The notes below the pieces were generated by a model. That model made no database searches. It saw only the letters and a list, made by a program, of their open reading frames with translations, and was not told where the DNA came from. The position numbers and the translations under genes were made by a program. A stretch of 64,000 nt of DNA, from positions 4,588,001 to 4,652,000 of the forward strand of contig NZ_CP081496.1 of the NCBI RefSeq assembly GCF_019774615.1. Reading direction: 5' to 3'. Positions 17,505 to 26,175 of this stretch are shown one piece after another. Every line of letters begins with the position of its first letter. Within the stretch, counting starts at the first letter, position 1. Source of the stretch: Streptomyces sp. BHT-5-2 (lineage in GTDB: Bacteria; Actinomycetota; Actinomycetes; Streptomycetales; Streptomycetaceae).

Positions 17505-18653
17505 TCAGAAGTTCGGGGCGTAGGGGTCGGGGCCGGCGGCGGGCGCGCTGCCCGCTTCCGGAGGCCCGGCGCTCCGCCGAGGGGTGGCGAACAGCGGCGG
17601 GCGGCCGGGGACCTCGTACGGGAAGCGGAAGGCCGCCGCGGCCTGTGGGAGGTCGACGAGGTCGGTGAGGACCTTCTCCCATTCGCCGAGCGGCTGGGGC
17701 ACTTCCTGGCGGTAGGTGGTGTCCAGCCAGGTGCGTTGCATGCCGGTGAGGTTGGTCCAGGCATCCGCCGTCTCGTGCGGCGCCACCGCCCGGGCCACCG
17801 CGGCGCCGGGGCTCGCGGTGGGCGGTGCGAGGGTGGCGGCGACCTGCTCGGCGAGCGGGAGAACGGCGTCACCGGCACCGGCCAGCGAGACCCGCAGGCG
17901 GTAGGCGCGGCCCGAGAGGGCGGCCAGCGCATCGTGGTACAGCGGCGCCGCGCGCAGGGCGAACGGGTCGGGCGGAATGTACTGCGTGAAGACCGGGTTG
18001 GGCCGGCCGGGCTGGCAGAGGCGGCCGTACTCGCGGGCCAAGTACCCGAGGTAGGAGAGGAGTTCCGGCGGCGGCGCGCAGGGTTCCAGGCAGACCGCGG
18101 CCACGGTGGGGGCGCCGGCGCGGGCCAGTGCCTCCCACACCGGTTCCCAGCTCACCGCCTCCCCGACCAGCGGGGCGACGGCCACGCCCAACCGGAAGTC
18201 GACGTCCTGCCGCTGCAACCACGCCCAGGACAGGCGTTTGCGGACCTCGGCGAGACGGGTCGGTACCTGGCCGAACGGGACCAGCGCGGTGTGCAGTTCC
18301 CCGACGTCCTCGATCGGCTCGGCCCGTACGTGCCGGGGGCAGTCGGCCAGCGCGTCCCGCAGGGCGAGCGCCGCGGCGGACGCCGTCCGGCCGTCGGGGC
18401 CGGGCATACGGCACAGCAGTGTGCAGGCCACGGCGGATCCGGGTGCGGTGGCGTAGCGCAGTTCGAAGGCACGACCGTCGGGCTGCCAGAGCCGCGACAG
18501 CCAGACCTGTTCGAGGTCGGCCGCCTCACGGCGGCGCTGCGCCTCGGGCAGCCCGACGTGGGCACCGTTCCGGTGGATCGCCGGTTCCGGTGCGAGCCGG
18601 AGCCCGGCCCAGGCCCAGGCTCCGGCGGGCCCGGCGTGGGCCAGGACACTCAT
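17505..18653 (-). CDS. Conflict-operon protein of unknown function
   Basis: A 382-residue protein in the caspase operon. Its ATG (18653) overlaps the stop of the membrane protein gene by four bases, and its stop is 35 bases before EACC1. It is rich in Ala/Pro/Arg, lacks an evident signal peptide or transmembrane segment, and ends in a disordered proline-rich tail. No motif assigns an activity. By analogy to other EACC1 operons it could be a sensor or adaptor linking the membrane protein to the effector, but that is inference. Confidence 0.7.
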   Translation of the reverse strand: MSVLAHAGPAGAWAWAGLRLAPEPAIHRNGAHVGLPEAQRRREAADLEQVWLSRLWQPDGRAFELRYATAPGSAVACTLLCRMPGPDGRTASAAALALRDALADCPRHVRAEPIEDVGELHTALVPFGQVPTRLAEVRKRLSWAWLQRQDVDFRLGVAVAPLVGEAVSWEPVWEALARAGAPTVAAVCLEPCAPPPELLSYLGYLAREYGRLCQPGRPNPVFTQYIPPDPFALRAAPLYHDALAALSGRAYRLRVSLAGAGDAVLPLAEQVAATLAPPTASPGAAVARAVAPHETADAWTNLTGMQRTWLDTTYRQEVPQPLGEWEKVLTDLVDLPQAAAAFRFPYEVPGRPPLFATPRRSAGPPEAGSAPAAGPDPYAPNF

Positions 18654-19615
18654 GCCGTGGGACCGGCCTCACCGCCGTGCCGGGGCTGCTGTTCCCGGGG
18701 CTGCGCCTGGGTCCGGCCCTCCCGGGTCCGGTCCCCCTGGGTCCGGTCCTGGTGCTGTTGCGGTGGCACGATGGGGACGGGCGGGACGGTGGGCGGCGCC
18801 GCGGGCGGCGGCGGGGTGACGCCCGGGGACGGCACGCCCGGGGCGGGACCACCGGCCGTCGGCACCGGGTGTGCCTCGACCGCGACCATCAGCCCCTCGC
18901 GGCAGGCGAGGTGGACGGCCTCCCGCATGGCGCGGGCACCCTCGCTGCGCAGCATCTGCCGTTCGATGCTGTTGTCGCCCTTGAGGGCACGGAAGAAGTC
19001 GCCGATGAACTGGGCCATCAGTTCCGTACCGCGGCGCGAACGCCACATCATCCAGCCGAGGTAGAGGCTGCTGCCGTAGTTGAACACCGAGACATAGGCG
19101 GTGTACGGGTGGTTGTTGAGGGTGATGCGGGGGCCGAACGCCTGGGGAGCGAGGGGGTAGCCGCGGCTGCCGAGCGTCCGGAGGATCGTCGCGTACACCG
19201 TCTCCGCGCGGTCGGGGCGATCGGGCAGCAACACCCGCCATTCGCCGACCGGTTCGGGCAGCCGGGACATGAGCAGGACGAGCAGGAACACCACGAACGA
19301 GGCGAGGGAGGCGAAGACGAACCAGCCGGCCCCGCCCGTGTCGGCACTGCTGGGCTCGTCGCCGTACAGCGAGTACGAGTGACTGGACGACCCCAGGCCG
19401 GACATCAGCGAGACGAATCCGATCCAGGTGGGGATCACGCCCGCCAGGAACCCCGCAATGGCCGCCCGCAACCACAGGAAGAAGATCGTCTTGCCGGGAA
19501 CGCTCTCGTTGAGGGCCAGTTCGACGGGCTGGTAGCACAGGGTCTTGTCCAGGTAGGCGGCGTTGCCGTCGCCGCCGCGCCATCCCGGGAGCGGCGTCGC
19601 GTTTCCAGTGATCAT
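18650..19615 (-). CDS. Membrane protein of the caspase operon
   Basis: A 321-residue integral membrane protein and the first gene of the operon. Hydrophobic segments lie at about residues 45-70 (IFFLWLRAAIAGFLAGVIPTWIGFVSLM) and 96-116 (GWFVFASLASFVVFLLVLLM). They are followed by a soluble alpha/beta-like domain and a proline- then Gln/Arg-rich disordered tail. The ATG at 19615 follows GGGGAGA. ATGA overlap couples it to the next gene. No homologous family is recognised. Its place suggests that it anchors the complex or senses envelope damage. Confidence 0.72.
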   Translation of the reverse strand: MITGNATPLPGWRGGDGNAAYLDKTLCYQPVELALNESVPGKTIFFLWLRAAIAGFLAGVIPTWIGFVSLMSGLGSSSHSYSLYGDEPSSADTGGAGWFVFASLASFVVFLLVLLMSRLPEPVGEWRVLLPDRPDRAETVYATILRTLGSRGYPLAPQAFGPRITLNNHPYTAYVSVFNYGSSLYLGWMMWRSRRGTELMAQFIGDFFRALKGDNSIERQMLRSEGARAMREAVHLACREGLMVAVEAHPVPTAGGPAPGVPSPGVTPPPPAAPPTVPPVPIVPPQQHQDRTQGDRTREGRTQAQPREQQPRHGGEAGPTA

Positions 19616-19895
19616 GTCTCCCCTGATGAGCAACGCGAATCGAAGCGGACCCGCGACATGCGCCGGGGCCCGCGCCCTACTCTGGCACAACCTTCCCCGA
19701 CGTTCCGTCACTTCGCCTACTACCAGGGGTGGTTGAGGCGATGTTCGACATCCGGGACTTCCGGACCCGTCGAACCTGAAGGGACCTTCAGGTGGCTTCA
19801 GCTCGGCTTCAGGTGCGTTCGGCCACTGTGGCGGCACGGCGTTCGACGGCGCCGCCCCGGAGGACCGGGTCCGAACAACCAACGGAGGAGAGCAT
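19616..19895. promoter_or_regulatory. Divergent promoter region with CTTCAG repeats
   Basis: The intergenic region between the caspase operon and the PepSY gene holds three CTTCAG units at 19786, 19796 and 19807 (spacing 10 and 11 bases), two of them extended to CTTCAGGTG. Repeats at about one helical turn are typical of OmpR-family response regulators or SARPs. They lie about 85-110 bases upstream of the PepSY start. Confidence 0.4.
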
Positions 19896-20444
19896 ATGAA
19901 GCGCCACCTCGTCATCGCCACCGCCGCGGCGGCGGCCCTGCTGGCGGGCGGTGCGGTCACCGCAGTCGCGGTCAACGGCAGCGGCTCCGGCACCCGCGCA
20001 CCGGCCGCGGCCCTCACTGCCGTCCCGGGCAAGGTGTCCGGCCTGGACCTGGACCGGGACCGCCCCGGCCTGGTCTGGGACGCGGACGTGCTGGGCGACG
20101 AAGGCCGGTGGCACCGGGTCACCCTCGACGCGCACACCGCACGCGTCCTGAACCAGCGCATCGACCACGGCGACGACGACCACGCCCGGAAGCACGCCGC
20201 CCTGGTCGGTGCCCGGACGGATGCCGCGGGTGCCGCTCGTAAGGCCGCGGCCGGGTACGGCACGGTGACCTCCGTCGACCTGGACGACGACCACCGCACG
20301 AAGGCCGTCTGGGAGGTCGAGACCATCACCGAGGACGGCACGGAGCACCGGCTGCTCCTCGACCCGCGCACCGGCGCCCTGAGCGTCGCCCCGGCGGCTG
20401 ATGCACACGGCGACCATGACGACCACGAGGGCGGGGACGACTGA
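19896..20444 (+). CDS. Secreted PepSY-domain protein
   Basis: A 182-residue exported protein. The start at 19896 follows GGAGGAG. It has a Sec signal (KRHLVIATAAAAALLAGGAVTAVAV) and two PepSY-like repeats (LVWDADVLGDEGRWHRVTLDAHTARVL; AVWEVETITEDGTEHRLLLDPRTGALS). The C-terminus is His/Asp-rich (HGDHDDHEGGDD) and might bind metal. PepSY proteins are thought to inhibit or modulate extracellular peptidases and are often under two-component control. The direct repeats upstream fit such control. Confidence 0.8.
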   Translation: MKRHLVIATAAAAALLAGGAVTAVAVNGSGSGTRAPAAALTAVPGKVSGLDLDRDRPGLVWDADVLGDEGRWHRVTLDAHTARVLNQRIDHGDDDHARKHAALVGARTDAAGAARKAAAGYGTVTSVDLDDDHRTKAVWEVETITEDGTEHRLLLDPRTGALSVAPAADAHGDHDDHEGGDD

Positions 20445-20475
20445 GCGGTCGGGCGGCGGCGCACCCCTACGCCGC

Positions 20476-20518
20476 TAGGGCGCTTCTGACGCCGCGGAGA
20501 TCCGTCAGAAGCGCCCTA
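20476..20518. terminator. Bidirectional terminator, 16-bp stem
   Basis: A perfect 16-bp inverted repeat (20476-20491 with 20503-20518, 11-base loop) lies between the convergent PepSY and DUF6924 genes. The TAG stop codon of the minus-strand gene lies within the right arm. Both transcripts can use it. Confidence 0.8.
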
Positions 20519-21067
20519 ATCCTCCCGATCCGTCACGCCCATCCGTCGGAACTCGTCGTGGACCGGCGTCCCGGGCTCCGCCACGTACACCGGGAAACCC
20601 GACCAGTCGAAGTCGTGGTTCTCACGGAAGAAGAGATTGCCGATGCTGTCGTTGACCTCGACGCCGGCAAGGTGCAGCGCCGGGATCCGGAACGGCTTCT
20701 CCCGCGGCCAGGGATCCCCGTCCGGGTCCAGGTGGATGTCGATTCCGAGCAGCGGGAGATCGTCCGAGGCGAAGGTCTCGGCATCGGCCAGGTAGATGTG
20801 GTCGTACGGCAGCTCGTGACCGGTGTACGGGGCCGCGGCGAGCACCGTCTCGGCGGGCAGGCCACGGTACTTCTCGTCATCGACCGGGGTGACGTACATG
20901 GTGGCACTGTCATAGAAGGCGACGTCCTGCGAGCCCTCTTCGAAGGTGACCGGCATCTCCAGCGCCCGGAGCAGCCGCTCCCAGGCGGAAGGGTCGGTGA
21001 AATCGGTCCGGAGCAGGGGGACGGCGTCCGTGCGGGGCAGACCTATCGGCTTCTGGTGGTGATCCAT
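20516..21067 (-). CDS. DUF6924-like hypothetical protein
   Basis: A 183-residue soluble protein. Sequence such as LLRTDFTDPSAWERLLRAL, then YLADAETF and HEFRRMGV-like ends, resembles the DUF6924 family of actinomycetes. It contains no membrane segment or catalytic motif. ATGs at 21067, 21079 and 21091 are possible starts; I favour 21067 because the homologous core begins shortly after. Function unknown. Confidence 0.7.
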   Translation of the reverse strand: MDHHQKPIGLPRTDAVPLLRTDFTDPSAWERLLRALEMPVTFEEGSQDVAFYDSATMYVTPVDDEKYRGLPAETVLAAAPYTGHELPYDHIYLADAETFASDDLPLLGIDIHLDPDGDPWPREKPFRIPALHLAGVEVNDSIGNLFFRENHDFDWSGFPVYVAEPGTPVHDEFRRMGVTDRED

Positions 21068-21209
21068 GCCGGTGACCATAGGGCCGGGCACTGACAGCGA
21101 GGGGCGTGTGTCACGTTCCCGCGCGGTCGACGGCCCGGCTCCTCAACTGCCGCCACGCCGCCGACCGCAGGCCGGTTCGGACCCCGGTGCGTTTCAGACC
21201 ACGGTGCGT

Positions 21210-22115
21210 TCAGACCATGGTGCGGCGGGCGTGGAAGAGGCCCCAGCGCAGCAGGCCCCGGCGGGTGATGTCGACCCACAGGGGGAGGTTGGCCCGCAGT
21301 TCCTCGACATAGGCCGGGCTGATGACGGTGCGCAGCTCGGCCGCGCGGCGGTGCACCTCCTCGTCGAGTCGTGCGTAGTGGGTGGCGATGTCACCGGTGC
21401 GGTCCTCGAAGCGGGCCCTGAGGCCGAGTTGGGACAGGCTCTCCAGGTAGCCGGACGGTGTCGCCAGGTGCTGGGTGATGAGCCGGGACAGTGCGGGCCA
21501 CAGGACCTCCGGGGACGCCTGTTCGTCCGCCATGATGTCCGAGAAGACCAGCCCGCCGCCCGGCTTCAGCACCCGTACGGCCTCGGCCAGCGCTCCCTTC
21601 TTGTCCTCGACGTGACTGAGCACCTCCAGCGACCAGACGACGTCGAAGCGCCCCGCCTCGTAGGGGAGGTCGGCGAGGGAGCCGGTGACGACCTCGATCA
21701 GGCCGTCCAGTCCCCGCCGGGCGTTGGCCGCGCGGTGCCGTTGGTTGTGCCGCTCGCTGAGGTCGAGGGCGACCACCCGGCAGCCGAAGCGCTCGGCGAG
21801 CGCGCGGGCCGAACCGCCGTACCCCGAGCCGAGGTCGAGCACCGTGGCGTCCGGCCCGAGCAGGTCCGCGACCTGGTCCGCGGCGTACTGCACGGTGCGC
21901 TGCGAGGCGTCCGCGACCGACTCCTGCGGATGGGCGTAGATGCCCACGTGGATGTCCTCGCCGCCCCAGACGGCGTCGTAGAAGCCGTCGACGTCACTGG
22001 TGTCGTAGTAGCGACGGGTGGTCTCCTCGCGCTCCGGTGTGCCGGTGCCGGCCGTGGCGCCGTCGGCCCGGATGCCATCGGCACGGATCTCGTCAGCCCT
22101 GGTGTTGTCTGCCAT
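21210..22115 (-). CDS. SAM-dependent methyltransferase, sarcosine/dimethylglycine N-methyltransferase-like
   Basis: A 301-residue class I methyltransferase. The SAM motif is VLDLGSGYGGSARALA, followed by an acidic residue (VALDLSE) and the post-motif LKPGGGLVFSDIMA. The segment YYDTSDVDGFYDAVWGGEDIHVGIY resembles enzymes that methylate sarcosine and dimethylglycine to betaine, an osmolyte. A short repetitive N-terminus (RADEIRADGIRADGA) precedes the domain. An upstream GTG at 22133 is an alternative start. No glycine methyltransferase is adjacent, so the assignment to betaine synthesis is tentative. Confidence 0.78.
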   Translation of the reverse strand: MADNTRADEIRADGIRADGATAGTGTPEREETTRRYYDTSDVDGFYDAVWGGEDIHVGIYAHPQESVADASQRTVQYAADQVADLLGPDATVLDLGSGYGGSARALAERFGCRVVALDLSERHNQRHRAANARRGLDGLIEVVTGSLADLPYEAGRFDVVWSLEVLSHVEDKKGALAEAVRVLKPGGGLVFSDIMADEQASPEVLWPALSRLITQHLATPSGYLESLSQLGLRARFEDRTGDIATHYARLDEEVHRRAAELRTVISPAYVEELRANLPLWVDITRRGLLRWGLFHARRTMV

Positions 22116-22237
22116 GGCGGGTGGATTCCCCACGGATCGGAGGTCGACTCGCCCGAGCCCGTCGACATCGGTGACTATCCGCCAAATGGCCGCTGTGGGA
22201 GCCGGCCATCGTTTCCGGACGGCGGCGGACCGCCTAC

Positions 22238-22594
22238 TCAGTCACGCTGCCCCGTCCGGCGCTCGTAGTCCGCGAAGCCGTCCTCGACCGTCGGCAGGAC
22301 CAACTCCACCTGGAAGTAGGGCACGCTCCACAGCGGGCTGTCGCGCAGGCCCTCGAACAGGTCGGACCAGGCGGTCAGGTCGTTCGTCGTGGCGACCAGG
22401 ACATCGGACGGGGACGCGGCCCAGGCTTCGGCGTCGAACCAGCGGACCTGGACGGCGTGGTGCCTGTCCAACAACGGCTGTACGTGTTCGGCGATGATCT
22501 GCCGGCGCTCGGCGCGGCCCAGTGCCAACCACGAGGGCAGCGCCGTGAGGTGGACGAATATCGTGAACTGCGGCTGTGAAGGTGCGTTGCTCAT
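22238..22594 (-). CDS. Darcynin-family protein
   Basis: A 118-residue protein with the darcynin pattern: FTIFVHLTALPSWLALGRAERR near the start, then RWFDAEAW, SDVLVATTNDLTAWSDLFEGLRDSPLW and YFQVELVLP. This is a small family of unknown function with a ferredoxin-like fold resembling dimeric alpha/beta-barrel proteins. It lies downstream of, and on the same strand as, the BASS transporter but 300 bases away. A second ATG lies at 22603. Confidence 0.75.
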   Translation of the reverse strand: MSNAPSQPQFTIFVHLTALPSWLALGRAERRQIIAEHVQPLLDRHHAVQVRWFDAEAWAASPSDVLVATTNDLTAWSDLFEGLRDSPLWSVPYFQVELVLPTVEDGFADYERRTGQRD

Positions 22595-22746
22595 GCGCGT
22601 CATTATCGACGCACGGATCCGGTGCCAGTCACGCCATGGCGGGTTAGCCGGGTGTTGGCGGAGCGGCAGCCAGGCGATAGCGGCCCCGACCAGAGTGGGT
22701 GACGTACCGGGAAGACAACGACACCGACTGCCCTGGGGGACCCGAA

Positions 22747-22887
22747 ATGAGCTCCAGCAAGGCCGCGGGACAGCCGGAAGCGGGTGCGAACGCGGCCGCC
22801 GGCCAGTCCGGCGGCGCGGGCTCCTCCCCATCGGCTGACCACCTCGGCGCTGCCGTGGGCGGCGAGGGCTCGTTCCGCCGCCGCTGA
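22747..22887 (+). CDS. Possible small disordered protein
   Basis: An ORF of 46 codons starting at ATG 22747 after GGGGGAC. The product is Ala/Gly/Ser-rich with no motif. It lies between the divergent darcynin start and the end of the transporter. Coding status is uncertain. Confidence 0.25.
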   Translation: MSSSKAAGQPEAGANAAAGQSGGAGSSPSADHLGAAVGGEGSFRRR

Positions 22888-22902
22888 CCCGTCGGGGACT
22901 TC

Positions 22903-23970
22903 CTAGTGCGCCGTAGCCGTGGCCACCGTTTCCGGTGGGGCGGGGGTCGGTGGCGGGGAGGGCCAGCGGCGGGCGAGGTAGGCGCAGAGCACCAGTTGGA
23001 GGGTGTGGTAGAGCATCAGCGGCAGGACCATGACGCCGATCCGGTCCGGTGGGAACAGGACGGTGGCCATGGGCAGGCCGCTGGCCAGGCTCTTGTTGGA
23101 ACCGCAGAAGACGGCGGTGACCCGGTCGGCGCGGGGCAGGCGGATCAGGCGGGCGGTGCCGTTGGCCAGGAACAGGGCCAGGCCGAGCAGTGCCAGGCAG
23201 ACCGCGGCCAGGAGAAGCAGGCGCGGCGGCGGGACGCGGTGCCAGATGCCTGCGGTCATGCCGTGGCTGAAGGCCGAGTAGACCACCAGCAGGATCGAGC
23301 CGCGGTCGCAGAGGGTGGTCAGTGCCCGGTGCCGGCCGAGCCAGTCGGCGATCCAGCGGCGCAGTGCCTGTCCGGCGAGGAAGGGCACGAGGAGTTGGAC
23401 GGCGATGTCGGTGAGTTGGGTCGGGGTGATGGGGAGGCCGCCCGGGCCGGCGGCGGGGCCGGTTCCGGTGTGCCGGAGGAGGGTGACGGCGAGCAGCGGG
23501 GTGAGCACCACCCCGAGGACGGTGGAGAACGACGCCGAGCAGATGGCGGCGGCCACGTTGCCGCGCGCCATCGAGGTGAAGGCGATGGAGGACTGAACGG
23601 TGGAGGGCAGCACCGTCAAGTAGAGGACACCGGCGGCCAGTTCGGCGCCGAGGACCGACTCGGGCAGCAGTCCGGCCGCCAGTCCGGCTGCAGGGAGGAC
23701 CAGGAAGGTGAGGGCGAGGACGGGGAGGTGCAGCCGCCAGTGCCGTACGCCGTCCAGGGCCGCTCGGGGGGAGAGCCGGGCACCGTAGAGGAAGAAGAGC
23801 AGGCCGACCGCCAGGCGGGCGGTGAGCGAGACGCCCTCGGCGGCGGCTCCGTCGGCCGGCGCGAGCGCGGCCAGGCCGATGACGCAGAAGAGCGCGACGA
23901 TGTACCAGTCGACGCGGCGCAGCAGGCCGGGCGGGGCCTGGCGGGTGGTTCCGGGGGAATGGTGCGGCAC
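22903..23970 (-). CDS. Bile acid:sodium symporter-family (BASS, SLC10A7-like) transporter
   Basis: A 355-residue membrane protein with nine to ten hydrophobic helices. Conserved features are GLLFFLYGARLSP in TM2, LTVLPSTVQSSIAFTSMARGNVAAAICSAS in the middle crossover region, and FCGSNKSLASGLPMA near the end, which are typical of the YfeH/SLC10A7 branch of sodium-coupled organic-anion transporters. The substrate is unknown. The downstream gap to darcynin is long, so it is probably transcribed alone. Confidence 0.88.
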   Translation of the reverse strand: MPHHSPGTTRQAPPGLLRRVDWYIVALFCVIGLAALAPADGAAAEGVSLTARLAVGLLFFLYGARLSPRAALDGVRHWRLHLPVLALTFLVLPAAGLAAGLLPESVLGAELAAGVLYLTVLPSTVQSSIAFTSMARGNVAAAICSASFSTVLGVVLTPLLAVTLLRHTGTGPAAGPGGLPITPTQLTDIAVQLLVPFLAGQALRRWIADWLGRHRALTTLCDRGSILLVVYSAFSHGMTAGIWHRVPPPRLLLLAAVCLALLGLALFLANGTARLIRLPRADRVTAVFCGSNKSLASGLPMATVLFPPDRIGVMVLPLMLYHTLQLVLCAYLARRWPSPPPTPAPPETVATATAH

Positions 23971-24212
23971 GGCTTCCTCCGGGAGGGCAGCGGTGTGGGC
24001 CAGGGAAGGTGCGTGGGGGCAAGGGGCCGCGCCGGGCGGCCGGTTGTGGTACCGGATGTGCCGGCGCGGCCCCCGCGCCCGGACCTCAGGGCGTACGCGC
24101 AGGAGTTGCCTGATGCTCAGGCCGAACGCGTGGCGACTGCCCGGAGTTCAGGGCGTACCCGTGGGGGTGCCTGGGTTGATGACGGTGCTGACGACGGTGC
24201 GTCGGGCGGGCG

Positions 24213-25076
24213 TCAGTGCGTGGCCCCGGCCGGGGTCCGGTCGTGGTGGCGGCTGAGGTTCTGCTCCAGCAGCCCCAGGCACTCGCTGACGCCGACGGCG
24301 CCCGGAACGTGCTCGGGCAGGCGCCCGTCCGCCTGCTTGAGTTGGGCCAGTGCCTGGTCGATGGCGGTCTGGGCCGCGAAGAGGCAGGGCGTGCTGTAGA
24401 TCGCCACATCGACGCCGAGCTGTTGCAGTTCGGTCAGCGACAGCCGGGGTGACTTGCCGCCCGCGATCTGGTTGAACAGCAGTGGTTTGTCGCCGATGAC
24501 GCGGCGCACCTTGTGGATCCAGTCGACGCTGCGGACGCCGTCCACGAGGATGACATCGGCGTCGGTGGCGGCCAGGGCCTTGGCCCGGCGCAGGATCTCC
24601 TCCTCCTCGGTGGCGTCGGTGCGGGCGACGACCACCAGATCCCGCCGGGAGCTCAGGACCAGGTCGAGCTTGGCGAGGTACTCCTCCAGCGGCAGCACCT
24701 GCTTGCCGTCGACGTGGCCACAGCGCCTGGGCCGCTGCTGGTCCTCCAGGATCACCCCGGAGGCACCGCCGGCCTCCAGTTGCTGGACGACGTGGCAGGC
24801 GGTCTCCGGATCGACGTAGCCGTCGTCGATGTCGACCAGCAGATGCTGCCGGGGGAAGGCCAGTCGGAGGCGCTGCACAAAGGCGACGATGTCGGGCCAG
24901 GCGATGAATCCGATGTCGGGCAGACCGTAGTGGGACGCCGCGAAGCCGAAGCCGGAGACGAACATCCCGTCGTAGTGACGCGCCGCCAGGGACGCGGAGA
25001 ACATGTCGAAGACGCCGATCAGCGGGGTGGTTCCGTCCGCCTGGATCGCGGCTCTTAATCGGTTGGGGTGGTTCAC
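24213..25076 (-). CDS. Isocitrate lyase/PEP mutase superfamily enzyme
   Basis: A 287-residue (beta/alpha)8 protein. The motif LIGVFDMFSASLAARHYDGMFVSGFGFAAS at the start, DIDDGYVDPETA, and the catalytic-loop region GVILEDQQRPRRCGH, with K in GHVDGKQVLP, match PEP mutase / methylisocitrate-lyase-like C-C or P-C bond lyases. A canonical isocitrate lyase KKCGH motif is replaced by RRCGH. The GTG at 25076 follows GGAGGG. The reaction could be a phosphonate or 2-oxoacid chemistry. No phosphonate genes are adjacent. Confidence 0.82.
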   Translation of the reverse strand: MNHPNRLRAAIQADGTTPLIGVFDMFSASLAARHYDGMFVSGFGFAASHYGLPDIGFIAWPDIVAFVQRLRLAFPRQHLLVDIDDGYVDPETACHVVQQLEAGGASGVILEDQQRPRRCGHVDGKQVLPLEEYLAKLDLVLSSRRDLVVVARTDATEEEEILRRAKALAATDADVILVDGVRSVDWIHKVRRVIGDKPLLFNQIAGGKSPRLSLTELQQLGVDVAIYSTPCLFAAQTAIDQALAQLKQADGRLPEHVPGAVGVSECLGLLEQNLSRHHDRTPAGATH

Positions 25077-25422
25077 GGTACCCTCCGATGCGTGGTCGCG
25101 TGGACTGCGCGTCGCGGCCGACCCGTTGCCTACCAAAGCCGGTGGTCGGTGCGATGCGTCACGGGCCGAGTCAGCCGGGGGTACGCCGAAGCAGCGTGCC
25201 CCCGGCTTTGTCATGCCTGAACCGGCCCGCGCGGCGGGCGGCTCCGCGCCCTCCGCATGCCAGCAGATTAGGAAAAGGATTGGTCATGGCACAACCATGA
25301 GTTGGCAATGAGCGCTGGTGAACGTCGCTTTTGAGCCGCACGCCGCCGGGGCGGTTTTCCGCACCACGGATTCGGGGGCCGGCCCGATCGATTGCCACGC
25401 CCCGCCCGCCGAGGATGGAGGC

Positions 25423-26175
25423 ATGGTTGAGATGACGTTGGACACCGGGCTGGGAACCGCCGCCCGCGCGGCGGACCTGCACCGGGAGTACGGGCGCGGA
25501 ACTGCCGCCGTGCGGGCGTTGCGCGGGGTGTCGGTGGCCCTGGCATCCGGGACGTTCACGGCCGTGATGGGGCCGTCGGGCTCCGGCAAGACCACCCTGC
25601 TGCACTGCCTGGCGGGGATGGACCGGCCCACTCGGGGATCCGTCTGGTGGGGCGGCACCGAGGTGTCCCGGCTGCCCGAGCGCCGCCTGGCGGAACTGCG
25701 GCGCAGCCGGGTGGGATTCGTCTTCCAGGCGTTCAACCTGATGCCCGCGATGACGGTCGCGCAGAACGTCGAGCTGCCCGGCCGACTGTCCGGAAAGCGG
25801 CCGGACCGGGAGCGGGTGCTGGAGGCGTTGGCCCGGGTCGGACTGGCCGGGCGCGAGCGGCACCGGCCCGGGCAGCTGTCCGGTGGCCAGCAGCAGCGGG
25901 TGGCGATCGCCCGGGCGCTGGTCTCCCGCCCCGAGGTGCTGTTCGCCGACGAGCCCACCGGCGCGCTCGACCGGGCCACCGGCCATGAGATCCTCGCCCT
26001 GCTGCGCGCAGGGGTGGACCGGGACGGGCAGACCTGCGTGATGGTGACCCACGACCCGGTGGCCGCCGGGTACGCGGACCGGGTGCTGCTGCTCGCCGAC
26101 GGCCTGGTGGTGGACGAGGTGGACCGACCCACCGCCGCCCGGGTCGGCGACCGGCTGAGCCGGCTGGGCGGGTGA
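25423..26175 (+). CDS. ABC transporter ATP-binding protein (MacB/LolD type)
   Basis: A 250-residue ATPase. It has Walker A GPSGSGKTT, the Q-loop in GFVFQAFNLMP, signature LSGGQQQR, Walker B VLFADEPTGALD and switch His in VTHD. The pattern is that of the MacB/LolD/FtsE group, which works with FtsX-fold permeases for lipoprotein or peptide export. The ATG at 25423 follows GGAGG; an in-frame upstream start at 25318 is less likely. Its stop overlaps the permease start (GTGA), and the permease overlaps the histidine kinase, forming one operon. Confidence 0.95.
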   Translation: MVEMTLDTGLGTAARAADLHREYGRGTAAVRALRGVSVALASGTFTAVMGPSGSGKTTLLHCLAGMDRPTRGSVWWGGTEVSRLPERRLAELRRSRVGFVFQAFNLMPAMTVAQNVELPGRLSGKRPDRERVLEALARVGLAGRERHRPGQLSGGQQQRVAIARALVSRPEVLFADEPTGALDRATGHEILALLRAGVDRDGQTCVMVTHDPVAAGYADRVLLLADGLVVDEVDRPTAARVGDRLSRLGG

